Source of the DNA: JAIVJZ01 sp035645695
Lineage (GTDB): Bacteria; Acidobacteriota; Blastocatellia; Pyrinomonadales; Pyrinomonadaceae
DNA length: 64,000 nt
Assembly (NCBI GenBank): GCA_035645695.1
Contig: DASQMC010000081.1
Span: 1-64,000, forward strand
Direction of reading: 5' to 3'
The notes under the pieces were generated by a model, which worked only from the letters and a program-made list of their open reading frames with translations, made no database searches and was not told the DNA's origin. Numbering within the stretch: position 1 is the stretch's first letter; each line of letters starts with the position of its first letter. The position numbers were made by a program, and so were the translations under genes. Positions 17,004 through 27,207 of the stretch are shown here, piece by piece.

Positions 17004-20000
17004 GTGGCCGAGACTCCTAAAACCGACGCCGACGCGCTGGCGCGCAGAGAGCCGGAACCCCCGGCGCGCGACCCTATCATCAGTCGTTCGACGAGCAACA
17101 TACTGCTCGTCTGCGCGCTGCTCCTGATGGCCTCGCTCGCATGGGCCTTGTACGACGAAGCCTACGGCCAGCGCCCCTGGAAAGGCGTTCAGCAGGAATT
17201 CGTCTCGCGCTATAACCGCTACCTCAAGCGTCTGAAGCGAACGGGCACTCAGTCGGAGAAGGAGGTTAAGGAGTCGGAGGCGTACAAGGAACTGGAACTC
17301 GCCGCGCGCGAGGCCGAGCAGGCCGCCGCGCCCCGGAAGAAGGAGATCGATGGCGAAATCAAGTTCATCGACCGCCAACTCGCGGCAATCACAGACCCCT
17401 TCCAGAACAAACGCGGGTTCATCACCGTCGTCAACTATCGCGTCGAGACTGCGGACGAGGATGAAAAGGCCGACTTGCGTAAAGAGGTCGAAGAGCAGAA
17501 GCGGGAAAAGGTCGAGGTCAACATGCCGGTCGACCCGGCATCCGATAAGACCGAGGAGCAGAAACTCGACTACACGGAACTCGAACAGAAATACATGAGT
17601 CTTAAGGATCGCAAAGCCGCGTTGCTCACGGAGCGCGCGGAGGTGTCGAAAGAAGCGGACGAACTGAGGCGGACGCGCGACACCTATCTCAAAGACAACG
17701 TCATCGGCTTGAGCGCCGAGCAGATCGACAAGTTGATCGAGCGCAACAACAAGTTCGACTATTCGCTTCGCCAGATCAACGTCAACGGCGACGAGATCGT
17801 TGATCGTTGCGAGACGTGCCACCTCGGCATCCGCGAGCCGCTCGAACTCAAGGCCGTCAATTTCAAGCGAACCGGCAAGAAACTCGACGCGAACGCGCGC
17901 GCCTTCGTCAGCCACCCAAGCAAGGAACTGTTGCAGATTCATAATCCCGAACGCTTCGGCTGTTCGAGTTGCCACGGCGGCAACGGCCGCGCCACGACGA
18001 GCATCGTCAAAGGCCACGGCCGCCATCGCTTCTGGCTCCACCCGCTCTACGAGCGCGAGAACATGGAGGCGGGTTGCCAGCAGTGCCATGCGCAGGATCG
18101 CGTGCTGCAAGGCGCGAACGTTTTAACGAAAGGCAAAGACCTCTTTCAGGAGCGCGGCTGCGTCGGCTGCCACCGCTACGAAGGCTTCGACCGCGAAACG
18201 GACGGACTCGCCAGTTCGCGTCAGACCATCAAACAACTGGAGGAACAACTCGCCGCCAACGACCGCGAGGCGCGGCAGATGGACGCAGAGGCCGGCACGG
18301 TGGCCGATGAAACGGAAGCGCAAAAGAAACTCGCCCGTGCCGTCTCTCTGCGCGTGACGAACAGCCAGTTGGAGGCGCGCATCGAGCAGTTAAACGTGCA
18401 GGCGCGCTACCTGATGCAGGATCAGAAGAAGGTCGGGCCGAATCTGAAGGACGTGCGTTTGAAACTGCGCAAGGAGTGGATACCGGCGTGGCTCAAAGAC
18501 CCGCAAGGGTTCCGCCCCGGCACGAAGATGCCGACGTTCTGGTATCTCAATCCCGATCATGAGCTGTCGAAGAACATCAAACAGAACGCCGACACGGAGC
18601 GCGCGGCGATTTCGGCTTACCTGTGGCAGTCGAGTTTCGAGGGGCAGGCGCCGAAGCAGGAACCGGGCGACGCCACGCACGGCAAGGAATTGTTCGAGAC
18701 GAAGGGCTGCATGGCCTGTCACTCAATCGGCGAGGGCGTGGAGAATCAGATCGGCGGCACGTTCGCCGCAAACCTCCAGCGCCTCGGCGATAAAGCCGAC
18801 TTCAATTACATCGTCCGCTGGATTTACAACCCGCGCGAGCGTTGGGCGCCCTATTGCCCGAAGGAGAAACGCGACCTGACGCGCGCCGATTACGAGCGGA
18901 ACAACAAGCCCTATCGCTTCGACACGGAAGGCCACTCGAAATGTCCGAACGACGGCGCGGAACTGCAAGTGCAGAACATGACGGTGATGCCCAATTTCCG
19001 TCTTTCCGAACAGGACTCGCGCGACATCGCCACCTATCTCTTCTCGCTCAGCAAGGGAACGCAATGGCCTGACGCCTCCTACATGGACGATCCGAAGTTG
19101 AAGGATCAGGGCGCGTATCTGATCAAGCAGTACGGCTGCGCCAACTGCCACGAGATCAGGGGCTTCGAGGACGAGCAGCGCATCGGCAAAGAGTTGACCG
19201 CCGAAGGTGCCACGCCCATCGAACGGCTCGATTTCGCCATGCTGACACACGATGCGGAGAAAAATATCAATCCCTTCAACGGCGAAAAATACCCGCGCAG
19301 AGAGGGCATGGAAGAGAAGTGGTATAACCGCAAAGGCTTCTTCGAGCACAAGCTGGAAGAACCGGGCATCTACGATAAAGGCAAGGAAAAGGAACCGCGC
19401 GACCACCTGCGCATGCCCGACCCTTTCCTCACGCCCGAGTGGAAAAACGCACTGACGACGTTCCTGCTCGGCAGCGTCGGCGCGGAGGGCGCGAACGTAC
19501 CCGTGTCTTACTTCTACCAGCCGACGGATCGCGGTAAAGATATTCAGGAAGGCTGGTGGGTCATCAAGAAATACAACTGCATGGGCTGTCACTCCGTGCA
19601 GGTCGGGCAAAAATCCGTCTTACAGGACTTGCCGCAATACCTGACGCCGGAGGGCAAGGATCAATTGCCGCCCGCGCTGATGACCGAGGGCGCGCGCGTC
19701 GATCCCAACTGGCTCTTGCGCTTCCTGTCCGATCCGTCGCTCAGCAACGGCAGCGACGACCCGACCGTGCGCGCGCACAGCGGCCTCGCGGGACGTAACA
19801 AAGGCGGCGGGCAGGCGAGCAGCGGCGGCGGCGCGACGACCAATCAATCGCCGGGCAGCGCGGCGAGTAATCAGCCGCAGGCGAGCGGCGGCGGTGGCGG
19901 TGGCGCGGCCTCGCCGAACGCGAGCGATGTCGGCGTGACGCGGCCGAACAACGACAGCCAGGAGATGCCGCCGCAACCGGGCGCGAACAAAAACGGCGTG

Positions 20001-20744
20001 CGTCTCTACATGAAAGCGCGGATGCCCACTTTCAACTTCTCGCCGAACGAGTTGCGCACGCTCGTGCGCTTCTTCCTGGCGGTCTCGTCGCAGCAGGAAC
20101 CGTTCATCAAAGAGCCGGTTCAGGAGCTTACGGAACAGGAGCGGAGTCTGGCGCGGCAGTTGTTCACGTCGCAGCAAGCGCCGTGCTTGAAGTGTCACCT
20201 GACGGGAAACCCGGCGCACGACAAAAACGCCTCCGCCCCGAACTTCCTGCAAGCGGGCGAACGGCTCAAACCGGGTTGGACTTTCCGCTGGCTGCTCGAT
20301 CCGCAGAAGGTCATACCGGGAACGGCCATGCCGTCCGAACTCTTCAAACGCGACGGCGAGCGTTGGGTCTTCAACGGCGAACTGCCCGAGAGCTTCAACG
20401 AATACAAGGGCGATCACGCCGACCTTCTTGTCCGCTACATGCTTCAACTGACGCCCGCCGAGCAGGCGCGGCTCGCCTCCGGTTCGCCTTCGGCCACGGG
20501 CGGCACGTCCACGACGGGCGAGACGACGAACGCCGTCGAGAAGTCGAGCACGCATCATTCGCGCACGCGAGCGAAAGCGGCGACTGTGCGGCAAAGGAAG
20601 TATCGCCAGCGCGCGGCGGCGGCGCGATTGTCCGCGAAAAGCCGTGTGCGCATTGTGCGTGTGCGCCGCAAGCAGCGCGAGGCAATCGTGTCGGTGCGGC
20701 CGGACAGCGTCGGGTATTCGCCGCCGGGCGGCCGTTCTTGGTAA
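17004..20744 (+). CDS. Large membrane-anchored octaheme cytochrome c of the bc complex
   Basis: A 1246-residue protein with eight CXXCH heme c sites, first Cys at residues 269, 320, 358, 386, 569, 712, 859 and 1061. A single N-terminal helix (NILLVCALLLMASLAWALY, about 33-51) anchors it with the cytochrome part outside. Residues 70-260 are charged and probably coiled-coil. A Gly/Ser/Gln-rich insert (about 930-990) lies between hemes 7 and 8. The last 65 residues are very basic. It starts at GTG 17004 with GGAGGGAGA upstream. As the fourth gene after Rieske and cytochrome b it is the likely electron exit of the complex toward the cupredoxin and oxidase. Its size is far above ordinary cytochrome c1. 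Confidence 0.9.
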   Translation: MAETPKTDADALARREPEPPARDPIISRSTSNILLVCALLLMASLAWALYDEAYGQRPWKGVQQEFVSRYNRYLKRLKRTGTQSEKEVKESEAYKELELAAREAEQAAAPRKKEIDGEIKFIDRQLAAITDPFQNKRGFITVVNYRVETADEDEKADLRKEVEEQKREKVEVNMPVDPASDKTEEQKLDYTELEQKYMSLKDRKAALLTERAEVSKEADELRRTRDTYLKDNVIGLSAEQIDKLIERNNKFDYSLRQINVNGDEIVDRCETCHLGIREPLELKAVNFKRTGKKLDANARAFVSHPSKELLQIHNPERFGCSSCHGGNGRATTSIVKGHGRHRFWLHPLYERENMEAGCQQCHAQDRVLQGANVLTKGKDLFQERGCVGCHRYEGFDRETDGLASSRQTIKQLEEQLAANDREARQMDAEAGTVADETEAQKKLARAVSLRVTNSQLEARIEQLNVQARYLMQDQKKVGPNLKDVRLKLRKEWIPAWLKDPQGFRPGTKMPTFWYLNPDHELSKNIKQNADTERAAISAYLWQSSFEGQAPKQEPGDATHGKELFETKGCMACHSIGEGVENQIGGTFAANLQRLGDKADFNYIVRWIYNPRERWAPYCPKEKRDLTRADYERNNKPYRFDTEGHSKCPNDGAELQVQNMTVMPNFRLSEQDSRDIATYLFSLSKGTQWPDASYMDDPKLKDQGAYLIKQYGCANCHEIRGFEDEQRIGKELTAEGATPIERLDFAMLTHDAEKNINPFNGEKYPRREGMEEKWYNRKGFFEHKLEEPGIYDKGKEKEPRDHLRMPDPFLTPEWKNALTTFLLGSVGAEGANVPVSYFYQPTDRGKDIQEGWWVIKKYNCMGCHSVQVGQKSVLQDLPQYLTPEGKDQLPPALMTEGARVDPNWLLRFLSDPSLSNGSDDPTVRAHSGLAGRNKGGGQASSGGGATTNQSPGSAASNQPQASGGGGGGAASPNASDVGVTRPNNDSQEMPPQPGANKNGVRLYMKARMPTFNFSPNELRTLVRFFLAVSSQQEPFIKEPVQELTEQERSLARQLFTSQQAPCLKCHLTGNPAHDKNASAPNFLQAGERLKPGWTFRWLLDPQKVIPGTAMPSELFKRDGERWVFNGELPESFNEYKGDHADLLVRYMLQLTPAEQARLASGSPSATGGTSTTGETTNAVEKSSTHHSRTRAKAATVRQRKYRQRAAAARLSAKSRVRIVRVRRKQREAIVSVRPDSVGYSPPGGRSW

Positions 20745-20779
20745 TATCGGGGAAATTTTAGTTCAGGAGATGTCTACTA

Positions 20780-21667
20780 ATGCCATTCAAGCAAGTTCGC
20801 AGGATTTTGGTCTTAATGATAGCCGCCGCGATGCTCACTTTCATGCTCGCCTGCGGGAGCAGCGACGACGATGAAGACGTGGCGGAGGATGAGGGCGCGG
20901 CCACCGAGACGGCGGGCACGCCTTACAAGCCGAGCGGCAACGAAGGCTCGATCATGGGCTCGGTCGCGTTTGCGGGCGAAGCGCCCGCGCCGAAGCCTAT
21001 CAGCATGGACGCCGACGCCGCCTGCGCGCAGACCAACCCCAACCCGCAGACGGAAGATGTGATCGTCAAGGACGGTAAACTGGCGAACGTGTTCGTCTAT
21101 ATCAAAGACGGCAAGACCGCCGACGGAAAGAGCATCGCCGGTTTCAACTTCGAGGTTCCGACGACGGAAGTACTGCTCGACCAAAAGGGCTGTCGCTACA
21201 TCCCGCACGTTCTCGGCATGATGGCCGGTCAGAAGTTGAAAGTGACGAACAGCGACCCGACGGCGCACAACGTGCATCCTTCGCCGAAGAGCAACAAGGA
21301 ATGGAACCAGTCGCAACCGGCCAACGCGGCTCCGATCATCCAGACCTTCACGCGCGCGGAGGTGGTCGTCCCCGTCAAGTGCAACCAGCACCCCTGGATG
21401 AAGGCCAACATCGGCGTCTTGAAGCACCCGTTGTTCGCCGTCAGCGGCGAGAACGGCGCGTACGAGATCAAAGGCGTGCCGCCGGGCACGTACAACGTCG
21501 CCACCTGGCACGAGCGTTACGGGGAGAAGACGCAGTCCGTCACGGTCGGCGCGAAAGAGAACAAGACGCAGGACTTCACCGTGGACGCGAGCGCGGGCAA
21601 GACCGCTTCGCTCGGCCTGCTCGAAGTGATGCCCGCGATAGAATTTCCCGTGGTCGGGAAACATTAA
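20780..21667 (+). CDS. Cupredoxin/carboxypeptidase-regulatory-like lipoprotein
   Basis: A 295-residue lipoprotein: signal peptide with lipobox LACG (Cys about 26), then an acidic linker. The middle domain (about 55-220) looks like a plastocyanin-type beta sandwich with possible copper ligands in DPTAHNVHPS and KCNQHPWM. The C-terminal domain (about 222-275, GENGAYEIKGVPPGTYNVATWHERYG) is a carboxypeptidase regulatory-like fold. Its place between the bc complex and cytochrome oxidase suggests an electron carrier or copper carrier on the outer face of the membrane. Copper binding is inferred from the His/Cys/His/Met pattern. GGAG before the ATG supports the start. Confidence 0.8.
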   Translation: MPFKQVRRILVLMIAAAMLTFMLACGSSDDDEDVAEDEGAATETAGTPYKPSGNEGSIMGSVAFAGEAPAPKPISMDADAACAQTNPNPQTEDVIVKDGKLANVFVYIKDGKTADGKSIAGFNFEVPTTEVLLDQKGCRYIPHVLGMMAGQKLKVTNSDPTAHNVHPSPKSNKEWNQSQPANAAPIIQTFTRAEVVVPVKCNQHPWMKANIGVLKHPLFAVSGENGAYEIKGVPPGTYNVATWHERYGEKTQSVTVGAKENKTQDFTVDASAGKTASLGLLEVMPAIEFPVVGKH

Positions 21668-21807
21668 AACCGACGACGCGGCGACCTGATTTATTTCATG
21701 TTTCGGCGGGGCGGAGCCGCTTGCCACTCGGCGACGAAGGATGCGACACTTGAATTTAAGTTCAGCCCTGAAAATTAAACTTTAAGTTTCGCTCCACAGG
21801 CATTTCC

Positions 21808-22749
21808 ATGGAAACAATCGCTGTCGAAGAGATCGAGCATTCCGTCGCGCCCGCCCGCGCGGCTGCGGCTGCTACGGGCGGGCGCATAGACGCGCGCGAG
21901 AAAGTGTCAGCCTATTACGAGTTGACGAAGCCGCGCATCACGTTTCTCGTCGCGCTCACGACCTCCGCCGGGTTCCTGCTCGGTTCGACGCGTGGTGCGT
22001 TCGATTACAAACTCTTCGCGCACATGCTCGTCGGCGTCTCCATCCTCTGCTCGGGCATCTCCGCGCTCAACCAGTGGATGGAACGCGATCTCGATCTCTT
22101 GATGAGACGCACCTCGCGCCGCCCGCTCCCGCTCGGCACTCTCAAACCCGGCGCGGCCTTCCTCTTCGGCTTAGGGTTAACAGCCGGCGCGGAGATTTAT
22201 CTGGCGGCGTTCGTCAACGTCCTCTCGGCGTTTTGCGGCCTGACCGTCATCGTCGGCTACCTGCTCTGCTACACGCCGCTCAAGACGAGAACGTCGCTCT
22301 CCACGCTGGTCGGGGCTTTTCCGGGCGCGGTTCCGCCGCTCCTCGGCTGGGCGGCGGCGACAAATCACGTCGGATTGGAAGCGTGGGTGTTGTTCGCGAT
22401 CCTGTTCCTCTGGCAGTTTCCGCATTTCTTCGCCATCGCCTGGATGTATCGCGAGGACTACGCGCGGGCGGGGATTCTGATGCTGCCGGTAGTCGAACCG
22501 GAAGGGCGTCTGACGAAGCAGCAGATCGTGTTGTGGACGCTCATGCTCGTCCCGGTCAGTTTGGCTCCGGCCGCGCTCGGCATCTCGGGCGCGATCTATT
22601 TCTTCGGCGCGCTCGTGCTCGGTGCGCTCTTTCTGTGGAGCAGCATCGCCGCCGCCGTCACGCTCTCACGCCGCAACGCGCGCCGCGTGCTCCTGGCTTC
22701 TGTTCTGTACTTGCCCGTTCTTTTTGTTCTGATGGTCATAAATCAGTAA
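21808..22749 (+). CDS. ctaB: Protoheme IX farnesyltransferase (heme O synthase)
   Basis: Polytopic UbiA-family prenyltransferase converting heme B to heme O for the oxidase. The 313-residue product has the usual length. The first Asp-rich motif is NQWMERDLDLLMRRTSRRPLPLG, and the second conserved loop is GWAAATNHVG...FPHFFAIAWMYREDY. About eight to nine hydrophobic helices are present. The stop codon TAA (22747-22749) is part of the first unit of a heptamer repeat, so the 3' end of the gene is fixed by the element. It precedes coxB, which fits its role in oxidase assembly. Confidence 0.95.
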   Translation: METIAVEEIEHSVAPARAAAAATGGRIDAREKVSAYYELTKPRITFLVALTTSAGFLLGSTRGAFDYKLFAHMLVGVSILCSGISALNQWMERDLDLLMRRTSRRPLPLGTLKPGAAFLFGLGLTAGAEIYLAAFVNVLSAFCGLTVIVGYLLCYTPLKTRTSLSTLVGAFPGAVPPLLGWAAATNHVGLEAWVLFAILFLWQFPHFFAIAWMYREDYARAGILMLPVVEPEGRLTKQQIVLWTLMLVPVSLAPAALGISGAIYFFGALVLGALFLWSSIAAAVTLSRRNARRVLLASVLYLPVLFVLMVINQ

Positions 22750-22829
22750 GCAGCGAACGGTAAGCAGTAAGCAGTTAAAACATTCTTCCTGTCGCTCGCT
22801 GCTTACCGCTCACTGCTTACTGCTCACTT
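22746..22829. repeat. Heptamer inverted-repeat element, GTAAGCA family, carrying the ctaB stop codon
   Basis: The left arm is GTAAGCA, GCGAACG, GTAAGCA, GTAAGCA (22746-22773). The right arm is TGCTTAC, CGCTCAC, TGCTTAC, TGCTCAC (22800-22827). The TAA of the first unit is the ctaB stop codon. The family is the same as the elements at 1156 and 55190. It lies between ctaB and coxB and ends about 15 bases before the coxB start. Confidence 0.88.
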
Positions 22830-22844
22830 CCGAAGGAGAACTTC

Positions 22845-23720
22845 ATGGGTCGCGCACTCGGAGTGTTGATCTGGTTGTTGACGATTGGATCGGTGTGGCT
22901 GTTCGTGAACGGCCGCTGGTGGCTGCCGCCTTACATCTCCGAACACGGCCCGGCCTACGACCGCCAGTTCATGATCACGATCATCGTCGTCGGCATTTCG
23001 TTCGTGGCCGCGCAGGTCGGGTTGGGCATCGCGGTGTGGCGTTATGGTTCGCGGGGCGACCGTCGCGAACGCGCCGTCTATTCGCACGGCAACAACCGCC
23101 TTGAGATCGTCTGGACGGCGATCACGGCGCTCATCTTCATCACGCTCGGCCTGATGGGGCAGCGCGTGTGGGCGCAGTTGCACTTGAACAAGGCTCCGGC
23201 GGACGCGACCAGGGTTCACGTCGTCGCGCAGCAATTCCAGTGGAATTTTCATTATCCGGGAGCCGACAAAAAATTCGGCCGCACCGATCCGGCGCTGGTC
23301 AAGGACTCGGAGTTGAACTTCGTCGGCCTCGACGAGCAGAATCCTGACGCCAAAGACGATCAGGTCGTGACCACTCTGGCCGTGCCCGTCGGCCGCCCCG
23401 TCGAACTGACGCTGGAATCGAAAGACGTGACGCACGATCTATTCGTGCCCGAACTCCGCTACAAGCAGGACGTGGTGCCGGGCATGGCGATCAAGATGCA
23501 CTTCACGCTGACGAAGGAAGGGCGTTTTGAACTCGCCTGCGCCGAACTCTGCGGCCAGCTTCATTACAAGATGAAGAGTTACCTCATCGCGCTGCCCGCT
23601 CAAGTCTACGACGAGTTGCTGGCTATGCCGCAGGCGCAGTTTCAAGGACGCATCACGCAGTTGATCAAGGAATACCCGATGGGAATCAAACAAGGGGCAA
23701 CAACCACCGCATCCAGATAA
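22845..23720 (+). CDS. coxB: Cytochrome c oxidase subunit II
   Basis: Copper-A subunit that accepts electrons for the oxidase. The 291-residue product has two N-terminal membrane helices (about 5-20 and 42-62) and a beta-rich outer domain. CuA ligands are seen: His in VTHDLFVPELRY and the CAELCGQLHYKM cluster (two Cys, Glu backbone, His, Met). A clear GAAGGAG ribosome binding site lies before ATG 22845. There is no fused cytochrome c domain, so the donor is likely the octaheme cytochrome or the cupredoxin lipoprotein. Confidence 0.95.
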   Translation: MGRALGVLIWLLTIGSVWLFVNGRWWLPPYISEHGPAYDRQFMITIIVVGISFVAAQVGLGIAVWRYGSRGDRRERAVYSHGNNRLEIVWTAITALIFITLGLMGQRVWAQLHLNKAPADATRVHVVAQQFQWNFHYPGADKKFGRTDPALVKDSELNFVGLDEQNPDAKDDQVVTTLAVPVGRPVELTLESKDVTHDLFVPELRYKQDVVPGMAIKMHFTLTKEGRFELACAELCGQLHYKMKSYLIALPAQVYDELLAMPQAQFQGRITQLIKEYPMGIKQGATTTASR

Positions 23721-23761
23721 GCACCGAATCCGACTCGTTCCTCAGGGAGAGGAGTTTCAAG

Positions 23762-25753
23762 ATGGAAGAGGCCACGACCCCGATTGAGCCGAATGCCGCC
23801 GCAGCAACGCATGTGGAAGCGGCTGAGGCCGACCACGGCGCGGCGGCGCACGACGCGCCACACGGCCACCACGGCGCGCCCACAGGTTTTATACGCAAGT
23901 ATATTTTCAGCATCGATCATAAAGTGATCGGCATACAGTATTTGCTGCTCGCCATATTCGCGGCGTTCGTAGGCATGTTCATGTCGGTGCTGATGCGCCT
24001 GAACCTGACGTGGCCGGGGCACAAGTGGACGATCCTCGAAACGATCTTTCCGCTCGGCGCGCCGGGCGGCGTGATGACGCCGGAGTTCTACCTGTCGCTC
24101 GTCACGATGCACGGCACGATCATGGTCTTCTTCGTGTTGACCACAGCGCCGCAGGGCGGATTCGGCAACTATTTTCTCCCCATTCAGGTCGGCGCGGAAG
24201 ACATGGCCTTCCCCGTGCTGAACATGCTCTCCTTCTGGGTGACGCTCGTCGGTCTCGTGGTGCTCATCCTGGCGATCTTCGTAGAGGGCAGCACGATCCT
24301 CGGCAACACGGATTTCGTCAACAACTTTCTCGGCGGCGGCGGCACGGGCACGCTCGGCCCCATCGGCGGCTGGACGGGTTACCCGCCGCTTTCCGCGCTC
24401 GGGAAGCTCGCCGGGCCGGGTCAGGGCGCGGGCGCGACACTCTGGATCACGAGCATCGCCATCTTCTGCGTCGCCTCGCTCCTCGGCGCGCTCAATTTCA
24501 TCACGACGCTCCTCAACATGCGCACGCGCGGGATGTCTCTGATGCGCATGCCGCTCACGTGCTGGTCCTGGTTCACGACGGCCATCCTCGCGCTGCTGGC
24601 TTTCCCGGTGCTGCTCGCGGCGGGCGTGCTGCTGCTGCTGGACAGGCACGCGGGAACGAGCTTCTTCATCCCCGGCGGACTGGTGTTCAGCGATGCGGTG
24701 CTGCCGAACAAGGGCGGCTCGCCCATTCTCTGGCAACACCTGTTCTGGTTCTTCGGACACCCGGAAGTCTACATCGCTATTTTGCCGGGCATGGGCGCGA
24801 CTTCGCATATCCTTTCAACCTTCGCGCGCAAGCCCGTCTTCGGTTACCGCGCGATGGTCTTCGCGATGTTTGCCATCGGCCTGCTCGGGTTCTTCGTCTG
24901 GGGACACCACATGTTCATCAGCGGCATGGATCCACGCACGAGCATCGCCTTCTCCGTCCTGACGCTCTCCATCGGCGTGCCGTCCGCCATTAAAACTTTC
25001 AACTGGCTGGGCACGCTCTGGGGCGCGAAGATACGCTTCACCGTGCCGATGATGTTCGCCATCGGCTTCGTCTCGCTTTTCGTCGCGGGCGGCATCACCG
25101 GGCTAGTCCTCGGCCAAACCTCGCTCGACCTCTTTATCCACGACGGCTATTTCGTGCTCGCGCACTTTCACCTCGTGATGGGTGTGGCGGCCATCTTCGG
25201 CATGTTTGCGGGCGTCTATTTCTGGTTCCCGAAGATGTTCGGGCGAATGATGAGCGAGCGGCTCGGGCAATTGCATTTCTGGCCGACCTTCATCGGCGTC
25301 TACGCCATTTTCGTGCCGATGCACATTATGGGCATCGTCGGCATGCCGCGCCGCTACGCATCGTTTCAGGAGTACGACTTTTTGCGCCCGCTCGACCCGC
25401 TCGTGCTGCTCGTCACCATCGCGGCCATCGTGACGGCGGCGGCGCAGTTTATCTTTCTCTTCAATTTCATCTGGAGCATCTTTAAAGGCGAGCGCGCGAG
25501 CGGCAACCCCTGGGAGGCGACGACTCTCGAATGGGTGACGCCGACCACGCCGCCGCCGCACGATAATTTCGGCGGGCATCTCCCGACCGTCTATCGCGGC
25601 CCGTATGAGTTTGCCGTGCCCGGCGCGCCGGAGGATTACGTCTTGCAGACGACGCCCGACGCGGGCGATGAAAACGCCCCGGCCGGGGCTGGTCAAACAA
25701 CAGGTCAAGGAATACAGGGGAGTTCAGGCAATGGTCACAACGGTCAGCACTAA
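23762..25753 (+). CDS. coxA: Cytochrome c oxidase subunit I
   Basis: Catalytic heme-copper subunit with 12 or more membrane helices. The 663-residue product holds the binuclear-centre block FFGHPEVYIAILPGMG (CuB His and the cross-linked Tyr of A-type oxidases), WGHHMFISGMDPRTS with the CuB His pair, and DGYFVLAHFHLVMG with heme ligands. The N terminus has about 45 polar residues rich in Ala/Glu/His before the first helix, and the C terminus has a disordered tail (about 45 residues). AGGGAGAGG precedes the ATG. Its end overlaps the next gene by 23 bases. Confidence 0.97.
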   Translation: MEEATTPIEPNAAAATHVEAAEADHGAAAHDAPHGHHGAPTGFIRKYIFSIDHKVIGIQYLLLAIFAAFVGMFMSVLMRLNLTWPGHKWTILETIFPLGAPGGVMTPEFYLSLVTMHGTIMVFFVLTTAPQGGFGNYFLPIQVGAEDMAFPVLNMLSFWVTLVGLVVLILAIFVEGSTILGNTDFVNNFLGGGGTGTLGPIGGWTGYPPLSALGKLAGPGQGAGATLWITSIAIFCVASLLGALNFITTLLNMRTRGMSLMRMPLTCWSWFTTAILALLAFPVLLAAGVLLLLDRHAGTSFFIPGGLVFSDAVLPNKGGSPILWQHLFWFFGHPEVYIAILPGMGATSHILSTFARKPVFGYRAMVFAMFAIGLLGFFVWGHHMFISGMDPRTSIAFSVLTLSIGVPSAIKTFNWLGTLWGAKIRFTVPMMFAIGFVSLFVAGGITGLVLGQTSLDLFIHDGYFVLAHFHLVMGVAAIFGMFAGVYFWFPKMFGRMMSERLGQLHFWPTFIGVYAIFVPMHIMGIVGMPRRYASFQEYDFLRPLDPLVLLVTIAAIVTAAAQFIFLFNFIWSIFKGERASGNPWEATTLEWVTPTTPPPHDNFGGHLPTVYRGPYEFAVPGAPEDYVLQTTPDAGDENAPAGAGQTTGQGIQGSSGNGHNGQH

Positions 25754-26465
25754 ACCGGCGGGCAGCAGCAGCGGCGTCTCGACCGGGACAAAAAGCATCC
25801 ACATCGGCGGGACGGGCAGACGCCCGACGGGCGGCAACGGCTCGCGCGGCGGTCCGAAACCCCCGAACGGCGGCGACGGGGGCGATGCGCGCGCCTTCCG
25901 CGATTCCACGCCGCAGCAATATCGCATCGGCATGTGGCTGACTCTCTCCGCGATTCTGATGATGTTTGCCGCGCTATCGAGCGCCTACGTGTTCCGTTCG
26001 ACGCGTGCGCAACAGGGCTGGCAAGCCTTCTCCGTGCCCGCGATGCTCTGGGTCAGCACGGCGTTGATACTTTCAAGCAGCGCGACTTTTGAAGTTGCGC
26101 GCCGCGCGCTCCGTCGCGGAGCGGAGGCCGTCTACCGGCGTTGGCTCACCGCATCGCTCGCGCTCGGCTTCGGCTTTCTCGTCGCGCAACTTCTCGCGTG
26201 GCGCGGCCTCGTCGGGCAGGGGATTTACCTTGCGACGAACCCGCACAGTTCTTTCTTCTATTTGCTGACGGGGCTGCATGCGCTGCACCTTGTCGGCGGC
26301 GTTGCGGGTTTGAGTTACCTGATGCTGCGCGCGCGGCGCGAGGCGACGGCTGTAAACAACGAGCGGGGCAAGAAACTCGCGCGCGTCGATGCCATCGGGT
26401 TGTACTGGCATTTTATGGACGGATTGTGGGTTTACCTGTTCGCACTCCTTTTCCTGTGGAGGTAA
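25731..26465 (+). CDS. coxC1: Cytochrome c oxidase subunit III, first copy
   Basis: A 244-residue membrane protein. ATG 25731 was chosen because AGGGGAG lies about 9 bases upstream; an upstream in-frame ATG at 25605 would give a basic N terminus read from inside coxA. After a Gly-rich 60-residue leader come five helices in the subunit III pattern, including IGMWLTLSAILMMFAALSSAYV, a FFYLLTGLHALHLVGG block and LYWHFMDGLWVYLFALLFLW. The start lies inside coxA, so translation is probably coupled. A second subunit III gene follows at once. Confidence 0.88.
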   Translation: MVTTVSTKPAGSSSGVSTGTKSIHIGGTGRRPTGGNGSRGGPKPPNGGDGGDARAFRDSTPQQYRIGMWLTLSAILMMFAALSSAYVFRSTRAQQGWQAFSVPAMLWVSTALILSSSATFEVARRALRRGAEAVYRRWLTASLALGFGFLVAQLLAWRGLVGQGIYLATNPHSSFFYLLTGLHALHLVGGVAGLSYLMLRARREATAVNNERGKKLARVDAIGLYWHFMDGLWVYLFALLFLWR

Positions 26466-26468
26466 GCA

Positions 26469-27140
<672 letters not shown>

Positions 27141-27207
27141 CTCCGGGACGTTGAGCCGCGTGTTGTCGGCGGGCAAATTTCGTAAAAGAGAGGTGGACTA
27201 AAGACGC

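Noticed and set aside
16773..18110. 445-residue open frame on the minus strand opposite cytochrome b and the octaheme cytochrome
   Set aside because: It lies antisense to two well-supported genes and shows no family motif; such long shadow frames are expected from high third-position G+C.
23642..24808. 388-residue minus-strand frame opposite coxA
   Set aside because: Composition is Arg/Glu/His-rich, typical of an antisense frame; coxA on the plus strand is certain.
25605..25730. Longer N terminus for the first subunit III
   Set aside because: The extension is basic, non-conserved and read from inside coxA; the internal ATG 25731 has a good ribosome binding site.
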